Below, piece by piece: positions 1 through 7,635 of a stretch of 32,419 bases of DNA. Position 1 is the first letter of the stretch. Every line of letters starts with the position of its first letter. The translations under genes and the position numbers were made by a program. Under the pieces are notes generated by a model. It was not told the origin of the DNA, did not search any database, and saw only the letters and a program-made list of their open reading frames with translations. The stretch covers positions 330,805 through 363,223 of the forward strand of contig NZ_MJAH01000015.1 of NCBI RefSeq assembly GCF_001746295.1, written 5' to 3'. The DNA comes from Streptomyces sp. LUP47B (GTDB taxonomy: Bacteria; Actinomycetota; Actinomycetes; Streptomycetales; Streptomycetaceae).

Positions 1-225
1 AGAGCCGGGTGCCCGCCAACCCGTAGCGCGGGGGCGCCCGCCGTCCATAGAGCCAGGTGCCCGCCGCCCCGTAGAGCCCCGGCCGCCCGCCGCCCCGGTA
101 GAGCCCCGAGTGCCCCCGGCCTCCCTACAAGCCGCCCGCTCACCCCCGCCGTGGAGCCGAGCACCCGCCCCCCCAAAGCCGCCGTCCCCCTTCCCCCATG
201 GCCCGGGGCGCCCGCCGTCCAGTAA
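1..225. repeat. Degenerate 24-bp tandem repeat, C/G-rich
   Basis: Copies begin at 1, 25 and 49 with a 24-bp period; the fourth (73-99) is 27 bp, and further degenerate copies start at about 100. Each copy opens with AGAGCC or AGCGCG and ends in CGT or CAT, with a core like GTGCCCGCCGCCCCGT. The period is a multiple of three, and the frame starting at base 1 stays open until the TAA at 223-225. The tract could therefore be the low-complexity tail of a gene lying outside the window. It could equally be an intergenic expansion; the Pro/Arg/Ala-rich translation does not decide this. Confidence 0.6.
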
Positions 226-268
226 ATGCGCGGGCACCCCCCACCCCGCACCTGCGACAATCAAACGC

Positions 269-733
269 ATGACCACGCTCAAGTCGAAGCTGCAGGAAGA
301 CCTCACCGCCGCCGTGAAGGAGCGCGACGAGCTCCGCTCCTCGACGCTCCGGCTGACGCTCGCCGCGATCACCAAGGAGGAGGTCGCGGGCAAGACGAAG
401 CGCGAGCTCTCCGACGACGAGGTCCTGAAGGTGATCACCAAGGAGGCGAAGAAGCGCCGCGAGGCCGCGGACGCCTTCGCCCAGGGTGGTCGCGCCGAGT
501 CCGCCGAGCGGGAGAAGGCGGAGGGCGAGGTCCTCGCCGGGTACCTGCCCAAGCAGCTCGGCGACGACGAGCTGAACGACATCGTCGCCCAGGCGGTCCA
601 GGAGGCCAGGGCGGCGGGCGCCGAGGGGCCCCGGGCCATGGGCGCCGTCATGAAGATCGTGAACCCGAAGGTGGCCGGTCTGGCCGAGGGCGGCCGGGTC
701 GCCGCGGTCGTGAAGAAGCTCCTGGCCGGCTGA
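269..733 (+). CDS. GatB/YqeY domain protein
   Basis: This is a 154-residue protein of the GatB/YqeY family. The family shares the tRNA-binding helical tail of the GatB subunit of glutamyl-tRNA(Gln) amidotransferase but stands alone; its cellular role is poorly defined. The family pattern is visible: an N-terminal charged helix (KSKLQEDLTAAVKERDELRSS), RLTLAAI, a Lys/Arg-rich helix around residues 55-68, GYLPKQL, and the C-terminal GAVMKIVNPKVAG segment. The open frame extends upstream to 110, but that part is Pro-rich repeat and does not resemble the family, so the ATG at 269 is preferred. There is no clear ribosome site; GACAAT (256-261) lies 7 nt before the start, one base off the leaderless -10 pattern seen elsewhere in this window. 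It converges on the penicillin-binding protein gene across a shared terminator. Confidence 0.9.
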   Translation: MTTLKSKLQEDLTAAVKERDELRSSTLRLTLAAITKEEVAGKTKRELSDDEVLKVITKEAKKRREAADAFAQGGRAESAEREKAEGEVLAGYLPKQLGDDELNDIVAQAVQEARAAGAEGPRAMGAVMKIVNPKVAGLAEGGRVAAVVKKLLAG

Positions 734-755
734 GACGAGCTCCTGGCAGTCGTAC

Positions 756-794
756 GAGAGCCCGGTCCCGCGCAGTCAGCGGGACCGGGCTCTC
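756..794. terminator. Bidirectional hairpin terminator between convergent genes
   Basis: A perfect 16-bp stem (756-771 with 779-794; arm GAGAGCCCGGTCCCGC) encloses a 7-nt loop. It lies 23 bp after the YqeY stop and 33 bp before the end of the penicillin-binding protein gene on the other strand. There is no strong U-tract, which is common for Streptomyces terminators. It can serve both genes. Confidence 0.85.
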
Positions 795-826
795 ATCCGT
801 TCGTACGCCCCCGGGCGTCGGCCGCG

Positions 827-3094
827 TCAGCCGCGCCCGCCCCCATTACCGTTGCCGTTCCCGTTGCTCGTGCCCTGGATGAAGTTCTCCGGGATGGAGA
901 AGGTCGGCGTCGGGAAGGTGGTGTTGCCGTTGTCCCCGCCGTCGTTCCCGCCGTTGTCGTTGCCGCCGTTGTCTCCGCCCTTGTCACCGCCGTCGCCCTT
1001 GCCGTCGCCCTTTTCCTTCGGAGGGTCCGGGATGTAGACGAGGTTGAAGCCGGGGGCCTCCTTGCCCTCCAGTGCGCCGCTCATCATGTCGCGCCAGATC
1101 GGGCCGGGGACCTTGCCACCGAACACCTTTTCGTTGTACACGCCGCCGATGGTGATGTTCTGCATCTTGCGCTTGTGCGCGGGGTCGCCGACCCAGACCG
1201 CGCCGGCCATGTTCGGCGTGTAGCCCACGAACCAGGCCGCGTAGCGCTCGTCGGTCGTACCGGTCTTGCCGGCGCTGGCACGGCCGCCGCCGAGGCCCGC
1301 CTCCGAACCGGTGCCGTCCTCGACCACGCCCTTGAGGAGCGTGTTGATGGTGTCCGCGGTCTTCTCCGACATCGCCCGCGAGCAGGTCGACTTCGGCACC
1401 TGGAGCGACTTCGACTTCTCGCCGGCCCGCTGGGTGATCGACTCGATGGCGACCGGGGTGCAGTACATCCCGCGCGAGGCGAAGGTCGCGTACGCGTTCG
1501 CCATGGTCAGCGGCGACATCTCCTGCGTGCCCAGGGCGATCGACGGGGCCTGCTGGATCTTGCCGCCGTCGGCGCGTGCCACACCCATCTTCGCGGCCAT
1601 CTCCGTCACCGGGCAGATGCCGATGTCGCTGATGAGCTGCACGTAGTAGGTGTTGACCGACTTCGCGGTTGCGGTCTTCATGTCGTACGGGCCCACCTCG
1701 GACTCGTTCTCGTTGGAGACCTTGACGCCCTTCTCGTTCCAGACCTTGCCGCTGCACTCCTGGACCGGGGCCGGGTAGTCCATCTCGTACGGCGAGGGGT
1801 ACATCTTCGTCGCCGGCATACCGCCCTCTATGGCGGCCGCGGCCACGATCGGCTTGAACGTCGAACCGGGCTGGTAGCCGGCCCCGCCGCCCATGGCCGC
1901 GTTGACCGAGAGGTTGAGCGTCGTCTCGTTCTTCTTGTTGCTGATGCCGTACGGCCGTGACTGGCCCATCGCCAGGATCTTGCCGGTGCCGGGCTGGACG
2001 ATGGTCGCGGCGGTGGCCACGTCGTCGTCCTGGTAGACGTGCTCCTTGATGGACTTCTGCGCCGACTCCTGGGCCTGCGGGTCCATCGTGGTCTTGATCG
2101 TCAGACCGCCCTGGTTCCAGACCTTGGCCCGGGCCTCCTTGGTCTTGCCGAAGACCGGATCGGTCAGGAAGACCTCACGGACGTAGTCGCAGAAGAAGCC
2201 CGCGCCCTTGACCGCCGTGATGCAGCCGTTCTTGGACTTGCTGACCTTGAGGCCCAGCGGCTGCTCCTTGGCCTTGTCGGCCTCCGCCTGGGAGACGTCA
2301 CCGACCTCGGCCATGCGCTGGAGCACGGTGTTGCGCCGCTTGGTCGCCTCGGCCTCGTCGTTGACGGGGTCGTAGCGGCTCGGGGACTGGACGATGCCCG
2401 CGAGCAGCGCCGACTGCTCGAGGCTGAGGTCCTTGGCGTGCTTGGAGAAGTAGCGCTGGGAGGCGGCCTCGACGCCGTAGGCCTGCTGGCCGAAGAAGGT
2501 GATGTTGAGGTAGTTCTCGAGGATCTTCTTCTTGCCGAGTTCCTCTTCGAGCTGGATCGCGTACTTCAGCTCGCGGATCTTGCGGCCGATGGTCTGCTGG
2601 GTGGCCTGGGCGACCTTCGTGGGGTCGTCACCGGCCTCCTCCACCGCGACGTTCTTCACGAGCTGCTGCGTCAGAGTGGAGGCGCCCTGGGAGACACCGC
2701 CGCTCTGGGCGTTCTTGTTGAGTGCGCGCAGGACGCCCTTCAGGTCGACCGCGCCGTGCTGGTAGAAGCGCGAGTCCTCGATCGCCACGATCGCCTTCTG
2801 CATGTACGGCGAGATGCTCTTGAGGTCGACCACCGTGCGGTCGCGCGAGTACACCGTGGCGATGGTGCCGCCCTCGCTGTCGAGGATCGTGGTGCGCTGG
2901 CTCAGCGGCGGGGTCTTCAGGTTCGTCGGGAGTTCGTCGAAACTCTCCACCGACCCCTTGGCCGCGAGCCCCAGTGCGCCGGCCGCGGGCAGCGCGATGC
3001 CGGCCATCACCGCTCCCGCGAGAACACTGACACCGAGGAACTTGGCGGCCTGCTGCGTGGGCGACAGACCGCCACCCGAGCGCTTCTTCGACAT
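827..3094 (-). CDS. Bifunctional class A penicillin-binding protein
   Basis: A 755-residue membrane-anchored peptidoglycan synthase. One transmembrane helix lies at about 17-45. The GT51 glycosyltransferase motifs follow in order: EDSRFYQHG (106-114, catalytic Glu106), GASTLTQQLVKN (137-148), RKIRELKYAIQLE (171-183) and KKKILENYLN (188-197). The transpeptidase domain has SxxK at Ser411-Lys414, SVN at 479-481 and KTG at 610-612, so both activities look intact. After about residue 692 comes a Gly/Asn/Asp-rich tail ending in GNGNGNGGG; no PASTA domain is visible, unlike mycobacterial PonA2, the likely positional counterpart. The ATG at 3094 has no ribosome site but has TAGGCT exactly 7 nt upstream, pointing to a leaderless mRNA. 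It is divergent from wblA across about 500 bp. Confidence 0.96.
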   Translation of the reverse strand: MSKKRSGGGLSPTQQAAKFLGVSVLAGAVMAGIALPAAGALGLAAKGSVESFDELPTNLKTPPLSQRTTILDSEGGTIATVYSRDRTVVDLKSISPYMQKAIVAIEDSRFYQHGAVDLKGVLRALNKNAQSGGVSQGASTLTQQLVKNVAVEEAGDDPTKVAQATQQTIGRKIRELKYAIQLEEELGKKKILENYLNITFFGQQAYGVEAASQRYFSKHAKDLSLEQSALLAGIVQSPSRYDPVNDEAEATKRRNTVLQRMAEVGDVSQAEADKAKEQPLGLKVSKSKNGCITAVKGAGFFCDYVREVFLTDPVFGKTKEARAKVWNQGGLTIKTTMDPQAQESAQKSIKEHVYQDDDVATAATIVQPGTGKILAMGQSRPYGISNKKNETTLNLSVNAAMGGGAGYQPGSTFKPIVAAAAIEGGMPATKMYPSPYEMDYPAPVQECSGKVWNEKGVKVSNENESEVGPYDMKTATAKSVNTYYVQLISDIGICPVTEMAAKMGVARADGGKIQQAPSIALGTQEMSPLTMANAYATFASRGMYCTPVAIESITQRAGEKSKSLQVPKSTCSRAMSEKTADTINTLLKGVVEDGTGSEAGLGGGRASAGKTGTTDERYAAWFVGYTPNMAGAVWVGDPAHKRKMQNITIGGVYNEKVFGGKVPGPIWRDMMSGALEGKEAPGFNLVYIPDPPKEKGDGKGDGGDKGGDNGGNDNGGNDGGDNGNTTFPTPTFSIPENFIQGTSNGNGNGNGGGRG

Positions 3095-3101
3095 AGAGGG
3101 C

Positions 3102-3107
3102 AGCCTA
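3102..3107 (-). promoter_or_regulatory. -10 box for leaderless penicillin-binding protein mRNA
   Basis: TAGGCT on the minus strand is followed by 7 nt and then the ATG start, so the transcript should begin at or next to the start codon. It fits the TANNNT pattern of the housekeeping sigma factor; a weak CTGAAC lies about 16 bp upstream as a possible -35. Confidence 0.5.
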
Positions 3108-3600
3108 ATCCGTACTCATGAGCGTTCAGAGGGAGCCCATGTCACGGCATGGCGACGGAAGCGGGCACGACCGCGTCGGAGCGGGCATGGCGACAGGAGC
3201 GCCTACCTTCTCATTCGCCGGACACGCGCACAGGCCTTGGCCTAAGCTGCTCTCAACTGTCACAGCAGTAGGGCCACGTATCAATACGTCCGGCGACCCC
3301 GAATCGTTCCGGAGGTTCCCCAACTTTTTTGGTGGGGCGTGTCCGAATCCGCCTCGTGTGTCATCAGGTGCCCGTTGTGACGCAAGACAAGTGTCCTGGT
3401 TTGCCGGGATAGTCATGTATGTCGCGGGCTCACTCCCCCGGGTGATCTGCCGCTTACGCATAGTCCGTTCGGGCCATTCAAGATTGGGCCCGAAGGGGGT
3501 GTTGCGCTGTGCCTCCCTTCCGTAACGTCCTCAACTGGCGGCGGTGAATATGCCGCTGCCGCCGTGGGGGAGCCTCGATTCGGGAGAGGACGGCGCCGGT
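3108..3600. other. Long intergenic/leader region upstream of wblA
   Basis: Almost 500 bp separate the penicillin-binding protein promoter from the wblA start. I find no convincing coding sequence. The region is less GC-rich than the genes (for example CAACTTTTTTGG near 3320), as expected for a promoter region with a long untranslated leader. One clear hairpin is listed separately. I could not place a promoter with confidence. Confidence 0.5.
3468..3494. promoter_or_regulatory. Inverted repeat in the wblA upstream region
   Basis: TTCGGGCC (3468-3475) and GGCCCGAA (3487-3494) form a perfect 8-bp inverted repeat with an 11-bp AT-rich spacer, about 106-133 bp before the wblA start. It may be an operator or an RNA hairpin in the wblA leader; the sequence alone does not tell which. 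Confidence 0.4.
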
Positions 3601-3939
3601 ATGGGCTGGGTAGTCGACTGGAGTGCGCAGGCGGCCTGCCGCACTACCGATCCGGATGAACTGTTCGTTCAAGGAGCAGCGCAGAACCGGGCGAAGGCGG
3701 TGTGCACCGGATGTCCGGTGCGCACGGAGTGCCTCGCCGACGCGCTGGACAACCGCGTCGAGTTCGGCGTGTGGGGAGGCATGACAGAGCGCGAGCGTCG
3801 CGCCCTGCTGCGCCGGCGGCCGACGGTCACGTCGTGGCGCAGGCTGCTGGAGACGGCGCGCGTCGAGTACGAGCGAGGGGTCGGCATCCTGCCCCTCGAA
3901 GACGACGAGATCTACGAGAACTACGCGGCGGTGGGCTGA
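3601..3939 (+). CDS. wblA: WhiB-family iron-sulfur regulator WblA
   Basis: A 112-residue WhiB-like protein. The four iron-sulfur cysteines are Cys13, Cys35, Cys38 and Cys44, with the last three in the family spacing CxxCxxxxxC. The turn GVWGG is at 56-60, followed by the basic segment RRALLRRRP (66-74). The sequence matches what I recall of WblA, orthologue of mycobacterial WhiB4. In Streptomyces, WblA represses antibiotic production globally and is needed for aerial hyphae to mature into spores. The frame is open back to a GTG at 3544, but GGGAGAGGA (3582-3590) is well placed for the ATG at 3601, which also gives the usual length. The stop lies 17 bp from the convergent Get3-like gene. Its position beside a cell-wall synthase and Get3-like ATPases is conserved with mycobacteria. 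Confidence 0.95.
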   Translation: MGWVVDWSAQAACRTTDPDELFVQGAAQNRAKAVCTGCPVRTECLADALDNRVEFGVWGGMTERERRALLRRRPTVTSWRRLLETARVEYERGVGILPLEDDEIYENYAAVG

Positions 3940-3956
3940 GGGCGGCACCCCTCGGG

Positions 3957-5372
3957 TCAGTCGACGGCAGTCTCGGGCAGCTCCGGCTGCGCGGCCGCGA
4001 GCCGGTTTCCGATGTTCCGCAGCCCCGCGAGGTCGTGTACGTCGCCGGGCAGCGCGGCCACTTCGGCCACCGCCACCTCGGGGTGGCGCGCCGTGAAGCG
4101 GTCACGTGTGCGCTGCTCGCGGGAGAGCAGCTGCATACGGTCGGCATGCAGCCTCAACAGGCCTGCGGTGAGCTGGTCGACGGATCGGTCGGCGGAGTCG
4201 GCGGACAGCCTCTTCTCCGTGCGCTCCGAGCTGGGGTTCTTCGAGTCGGCGGGGGAGCCTTCGTCAGGAGCCGGTGCCTCGGAAGCGGGAGATGCTGAAC
4301 TGCCGTACGTGTCGGGAGAGTTACGAAGTCCAGCTTTCCCGCCCTCCTGATCGACAATGCGGGGCTCTTCAAGATTTTCCTCGGCCTCGGGATTCTCGGC
4401 GGTCTCGAGGTTTTCAGCGGCGGCGAGCGCTCGCTCGGCCGAGAGCCGGTCGGCGCCGCTGCCGTGGACTCGGTTGAGCACCAGGCCGGCGAGCGGCATG
4501 TCCTCCGCGGCCAGCCGCTCCACGAAGTACGCGGCCTCGCGCAGCGCGTCCCGCTCCGGGGCCGCGACCACCAGGAACGCCGTCCCGGGAGCCTGGAGCA
4601 GCTTGTACGTGGCGTCCGCGCGCGTGCGGAACCCGCCGAAGGTCGTGTCCATCGCGGCCACGAACGTCTGGACGTCCTTGAGGAGTTGACCGCCCAGAAG
4701 TTTGCCGAGGGTGCCGGTCATCATCGACATCCCGACGTTCAGGAACTTCATCCCCGCCCGTCCGCCGAGCTTGGCCGGGGCGGTGAGCAGCCGGATGAGC
4801 CTTCCGTCGAGGAAGGAACCGAGCCTCTTGGGCGCGTCCAGGAAGTCGAGGGCGGAGCGGGACGGGGGAGTGTCGACGACGATCAGATCCCACTCGTCCC
4901 GGGCCCGCAACTGCCCCAGCTTCTCCATCGCCATGTACTCCTGCGTGCCCGCGAAGCCCGCCGAGAGCGACTGGTAGAAGGGGTTGTTCAGAATCGTGGC
5001 CGCCCGCTCGGCGTCCGCGTGCGCCTCGACGATCTCGTCGAAGGTGCGCTTCATGTCGAGCATCATCGCGTGCAACTCGCCGCTGGCGGAGTCGTCGAGG
5101 CCCTTCACCCGGCGTGGGACGTTGTCCAGCGAGTCGATGCCCATCGACTGGGCGAGCCGGCGGGCCGGGTCGATGGTGAGCACGACGACCTTGCGGCCCC
5201 GCTCGGCGGCCCGCAGACCGAGAGCCGCCGCGGTCGTGGTCTTTCCGACGCCTCCCGAGCCGCAGCAGACCACGATGCGGGTGCCCGGATCGTCGATCAG
5301 CGGATCGAGATCGAGCACGGGGGCGGGAGAAAGACGGCGGTGCCGGTCGTGCGCGTCGGCGTCCGGACTCAT
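3957..5372 (-). CDS. Get3/ArsA-like ATPase, subunit lacking the signature lysine
   Basis: A 471-residue P-loop ATPase of the ArsA/Get3 group. The Walker A motif is GSGGVGKTT (38-46): the first-position signature Lys of the deviant Walker A motif is replaced by Ser39, while the second Lys44 is kept. DTPPS (167-171) forms the switch region. A Met/Leu/Gly-rich stretch at about 200-235 resembles the hydrophobic-groove region of Get3-type proteins. Residues about 316-395 are an acidic, Ser/Pro/Glu-rich insertion. Its start overlaps the stop of the partner ATPase in an ATGA, so the two are co-translated. M. tuberculosis Rv3679/Rv3680 form the same paired arrangement next to whiB4. The classical label 'anion-transporting ATPase' is doubtful because no ArsB partner is present; membrane-protein targeting is the likelier role. 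Confidence 0.9.
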   Translation of the reverse strand: MSPDADAHDRHRRLSPAPVLDLDPLIDDPGTRIVVCCGSGGVGKTTTAAALGLRAAERGRKVVVLTIDPARRLAQSMGIDSLDNVPRRVKGLDDSASGELHAMMLDMKRTFDEIVEAHADAERAATILNNPFYQSLSAGFAGTQEYMAMEKLGQLRARDEWDLIVVDTPPSRSALDFLDAPKRLGSFLDGRLIRLLTAPAKLGGRAGMKFLNVGMSMMTGTLGKLLGGQLLKDVQTFVAAMDTTFGGFRTRADATYKLLQAPGTAFLVVAAPERDALREAAYFVERLAAEDMPLAGLVLNRVHGSGADRLSAERALAAAENLETAENPEAEENLEEPRIVDQEGGKAGLRNSPDTYGSSASPASEAPAPDEGSPADSKNPSSERTEKRLSADSADRSVDQLTAGLLRLHADRMQLLSREQRTRDRFTARHPEVAVAEVAALPGDVHDLAGLRNIGNRLAAAQPELPETAVD

Positions 5373-6346
5373 GACATCCCCTGCTTCCGCAGCTCGGTGG
5401 CCAGTTCGTACAGACCCGCCAGGTCCATGCCCTCGGTCAGCAAGGGCAGTTCGTGCAACGGCAGACCCAGTTCGCCGAGAACCGAGCGCTGTTCGTGCTC
5501 CAGGTCGTACCGCTCGGCGTACTCCTCGGCCTGCTGGATCAGCGGGTCGACCAGCTTCTCGGCGTTGCCCCCGCGACGGGCGCCGCCGAGTCCGGCCGAG
5601 GACAGCGCCTTAGCCACAGCTGAACGCGGTGTGGTCCGTACGAGTTCCAGGTCGGTGGCGTCCAACACCTCCGGACGCACCATGTTCACGACGATCCGGC
5701 CCACGGGGAGGTGGGCCGCCCTCAACTCGGCGATGCCGTCCGCGGTCTCCTGGACCGGCATCTCCTCCAGGAGCGTCACCAGGTGGACGGCCGTCTCCTT
5801 GGACTTCAGCACCCGCATCACGGCCTGCGCCTGATTGTGTATCGGGCCGATCTTGGCGAGCCCGGCGACCTCGTCGTTGACGTTCAGGAAGCGGGTGATG
5901 CGGCCGGTGGGGGGCGCGTCCATCACGACGTAGTCGTAGGCGAAGCGGCCGGACTTGTCCTTGCGGCGGACCGCCTCGCACGCCTTGCCCGTCAGGAGGA
6001 CGTCTCTGAGGCCGGGCGCGATGGTGGTGGCGAAGTCGATCGCGCCGAGCTTCTTCAGGGCGCGTCCCGCTCCGCCGAGTTTGTAGAACATCTGGAGGTA
6101 GTCCAGAAGGGCCAGTTCGGGGTCGATGGCCAGTGCGTACACCTCCCCGCCCCCCGGAGCGACGGCGATCTTCCGCTCCTCATAGGGCAACGCCTCCGTT
6201 TCGAAGAGCTGCGCGATTCCCTGGCGGCCCTCTACCTCGACGAGAAGCGTCCGCTTCCCCTCGGTGGCGAGGGCCAGCGCGAGGGCTGCGGCGACCGTGG
6301 TCTTTCCGGTCCCGCCCTTGCCGCTGACGACCTGGAGCCTGCTCAC
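5369..6346 (-). CDS. Get3/ArsA-like ATPase with intact deviant Walker A
   Basis: A 325-residue partner of the neighbouring ATPase. The Walker A motif GKGGTGKTT (9-17) keeps both the signature Lys10 and Lys15, and DAPPTG (143-148) is the switch region. An intact and a signature-Lys-lacking subunit side by side, joined by a 4-bp overlap, suggest a heterodimer in which only one site has the complete motif. Known family members load tail-anchored proteins or metal oxyanions; no Cys metal-binding motif is visible here, so I favour a chaperone-like role. The start is the GTG at 6346. It lacks a ribosome site, but TACGCT sits exactly 7 nt upstream, indicating a leaderless transcript. It is divergent from the DUF4177-like gene. 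Confidence 0.92.
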   Translation of the reverse strand: MSRLQVVSGKGGTGKTTVAAALALALATEGKRTLLVEVEGRQGIAQLFETEALPYEERKIAVAPGGGEVYALAIDPELALLDYLQMFYKLGGAGRALKKLGAIDFATTIAPGLRDVLLTGKACEAVRRKDKSGRFAYDYVVMDAPPTGRITRFLNVNDEVAGLAKIGPIHNQAQAVMRVLKSKETAVHLVTLLEEMPVQETADGIAELRAAHLPVGRIVVNMVRPEVLDATDLELVRTTPRSAVAKALSSAGLGGARRGGNAEKLVDPLIQQAEEYAERYDLEHEQRSVLGELGLPLHELPLLTEGMDLAGLYELATELRKQGMS

Positions 6347-6353
6347 GTATTCG

Positions 6354-6359
6354 AGCGTA
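6354..6359 (-). promoter_or_regulatory. -10 box for leaderless Get3-like operon
   Basis: TACGCT on the minus strand lies 7 nt before the GTG start at 6346. It matches TANNNT at the spacing seen at six other genes in the window. No convincing -35 hexamer is visible. Confidence 0.5.
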
Positions 6360-6389
6360 ACCAGTCGGCGGCGAAGCTAAGCAGGAGGC

Positions 6390-6398
6390 TGTGGATAA
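6390..6398 (-). promoter_or_regulatory. DnaA-box-like nonamer
   Basis: TTATCCACA on the minus strand is a perfect match to the classical DnaA box. It lies in the 118-bp divergent promoter region between the Get3-like operon and the DUF4177-like gene. A single box can bind DnaA only modestly, so a regulatory role is inference. Confidence 0.35.
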
Positions 6399-6415
6399 CG
6401 CGGCACGGGCCGTGG

Positions 6416-6455
6416 GTGAGCAGCGGCTGAAAGCCGGCGGTGAGCAGCGGCTAAA
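6416..6455 (+). repeat. Two-copy direct repeat in divergent promoter region
   Basis: GTGAGCAGCGGCT occurs at 6416-6428 and 6440-6452, period 24 bp, just ahead of the DUF4177-like gene. The second copy runs into the -10 box. It may be a paired regulator site or a small duplication. Confidence 0.5.
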
Positions 6456-6457
6456 GT
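6452..6457 (+). promoter_or_regulatory. -10 box for leaderless DUF4177-like/RidA operon
   Basis: TAAAGT is followed by 7 nt and the ATG at 6465. No ribosome site precedes the ATG, so a leaderless start fits. CTGAAA (6427-6432), 19 bp upstream, is a weak -35 candidate. Confidence 0.5.
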
Positions 6458-6464
6458 CGCCCGC

Positions 6465-6629
6465 ATGACCAAGAAGTGGGAATACGCGACCGTGCCGCTG
6501 CTCGTCCACGCCACGAAGCAGATTCTGGACACCTGGGGCGAGGACGGGTGGGAGCTCGTGCAGGTCGTGCCCGGGCCGAACAACCCCGAGCAGCTGGTGG
6601 CGTACCTGAAGCGGGAGAAGACGGCGTGA
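6465..6629 (+). CDS. Small conserved DUF4177-like protein
   Basis: A 54-residue protein beginning MTKKWEYATVPL and containing the segment WGEDGWELVQVVPGP. The W-x-Y-x-x-V-P-L start and the GWELV core are typical of the DUF4177 small-protein family, whose function is unknown. It is very likely real. Codon use matches its neighbours, a leaderless -10 box precedes it, and its stop overlaps the GTG of the RidA-like gene. M. tuberculosis has a similar-sized gene (Rv3678A) in the same position. No membrane segment or cysteine motif is present. Confidence 0.85.
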   Translation: MTKKWEYATVPLLVHATKQILDTWGEDGWELVQVVPGPNNPEQLVAYLKREKTA

Positions 6630-7096
6630 GCGGGGCGGTCGAGGCACGGCTCGCGGAGCTGGGGCTGACGCTGCCGTCGGTGGTGCCGCCGCTGGCCGCG
6701 TATCAGCCGGCCGTGCAGTCGGGTGTGTACGTGTACACCTCGGGGCAGCTGCCCATGGTCGAGGGCAAGCTTCCGGTCACCGGGAAGGTGGGCGCGGAGG
6801 TCACGGCCGAGGAGGCGAAGGAGCTGGCCCGGACCTGCGCGCTGAACGCGCTGGCGGCGGTGAAGTCGGTCGCGGGTGACCTCGACCGGATCGCGCGCGT
6901 GGTGAAGGTCGTGGGGTTCGTGGCGTCGGCCTCGGACTTCACGGGGCAGCCGGGTGTGATCAACGGCGCGAGTGAGCTGCTGGGTGAGGTGCTGGGGGAC
7001 AAGGGCGTGCACGCGCGCAGTGCGGTGGGTGTGGCTGTGCTGCCGTTGGACGCGCCGGTTGAGGTTGAGGTGCAGGTGGAGCTCGTCTCTGCGTAG
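6626..7096 (+). CDS. RidA/YjgF/YER057c/UK114-family protein
   Basis: A 156-residue member of the RidA superfamily, whose archetype hydrolyses reactive enamine/imine intermediates released by pyridoxal-phosphate enzymes. The segments YVYTSGQLP (35-43), the PGVINGASELL stretch (109-119) and ARSAVGVAVLPLDAPVEVEVQVELV are family hallmarks. Arg131 in HARSAVGV aligns with the catalytic Arg of RidA. It is longer than E. coli RidA (about 128) and belongs to the longer actinobacterial branch, so deaminase activity is not assured. The GTG at 6626 overlaps the upstream stop by 4 nt (GTGA), implying translational coupling. The frame is open further upstream, but that part overlaps the small gene and carries no family sequence. 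Confidence 0.92.
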   Translation: MSGAVEARLAELGLTLPSVVPPLAAYQPAVQSGVYVYTSGQLPMVEGKLPVTGKVGAEVTAEEAKELARTCALNALAAVKSVAGDLDRIARVVKVVGFVASASDFTGQPGVINGASELLGEVLGDKGVHARSAVGVAVLPLDAPVEVEVQVELVSA

Positions 7097-7252
7097 TGCC
7101 GGGCGGCGGCTTGTGCGGGTGCGGGTGCGGGTGTTTGTGTGGGGTCGGTGGGGGCGGGCGTTTTGCGCAGTTCCCCGCGCCCCTGGGTGCCTGCGGCGGC
7201 CTGTTTCTGTCCGGTGGGGGCCTTTGTAGCGCGTGCGGGTGTGTTGTGGGTC

Positions 7253-7360
7253 GGGGCCGGGGTGGGGGGTGTCCGTCCTCGGTCCGGCGGCTCGGCTGCT
7301 TCAACAGTGCTCGGTGACGGACGCCGGCCGCTGCGGGCGGACACCCCCCACCCCGGCCCC
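7253..7360. repeat. Inner 23-bp perfect inverted repeat
   Basis: The arms at 7253-7275 and 7338-7360 are exact 23-bp reverse complements (core GGGTGGGGGGTGTCCG), separated by 62 bp. A transcript crossing it would form a long hairpin and could be terminated after the RidA-like gene. It may instead be the scar of a mobile palindromic element. Confidence 0.75.
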
Positions 7361-7381
7361 TTCTCGCCGTACGCGGCGAAC

Positions 7382-7510
7382 GGTCCGTCGTGGCGCGCCG
7401 TGCGGCGAATGGTCCGTCGTGGCGCGCCGTGGGGCGAATGGTCCGTCGTGGCGCGCCGTGGGGCGAATGGTCCGTCGTGGCGCGCCGTGCGGTGAACGGT
7501 CCGTCGTGGC
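7382..7510 (+). repeat. 29-bp tandem repeat array
   Basis: Copies of a 29-bp unit start at 7382, 7411, 7440, 7469 and 7498; the last is partial and a degenerate half-copy precedes the first. Each unit contains GGTCCGTCGTGGCGCGCCGTG, with variation limited to a few positions. Copies abut directly with no spacers. The unit length is not a multiple of three, which argues against coding. Each copy carries the 8-bp palindrome GGCGCGCC. Confidence 0.9.
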
Positions 7511-7635
7511 GGGGGTGACTGCAACTCCTCAGGGGCGCGGGGAACTGCGCGACCAGCCCCCACCGGCCCGCACTCGCCGTACGACAGCATCCGGCACCCC
7601 CGTAGGCGCCCCTCGAACATCCGCTCACCCAGAGG

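Larger units (their letters stand above)
7165..7550. repeat. Outer inverted-repeat pair flanking a repeat island
   Basis: The 21-bp arms at 7165-7185 and 7530-7550 are exact reverse complements; the second arm contains AGGGGCGCGGGGAACTGCGC. Similarity extends beyond both arms into GCCCCCACCG-type sequence. I recall this GGGGCGCGGGGAACTGCGC element as a common intergenic repeat in Streptomyces. Here two opposed copies enclose an inner inverted repeat and a 29-bp array. No transposase is present. Confidence 0.75.

Noticed and set aside
3957..6346. Arsenite efflux system
   Set aside because: No ArsB, ArsR or ArsC gene and no cysteine metal site; Get3-like function is more plausible.
7382..7510. 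29-bp repeats suggestive of a CRISPR array
   Set aside because: The units abut with no spacers and there are no cas genes; it is a simple tandem repeat.
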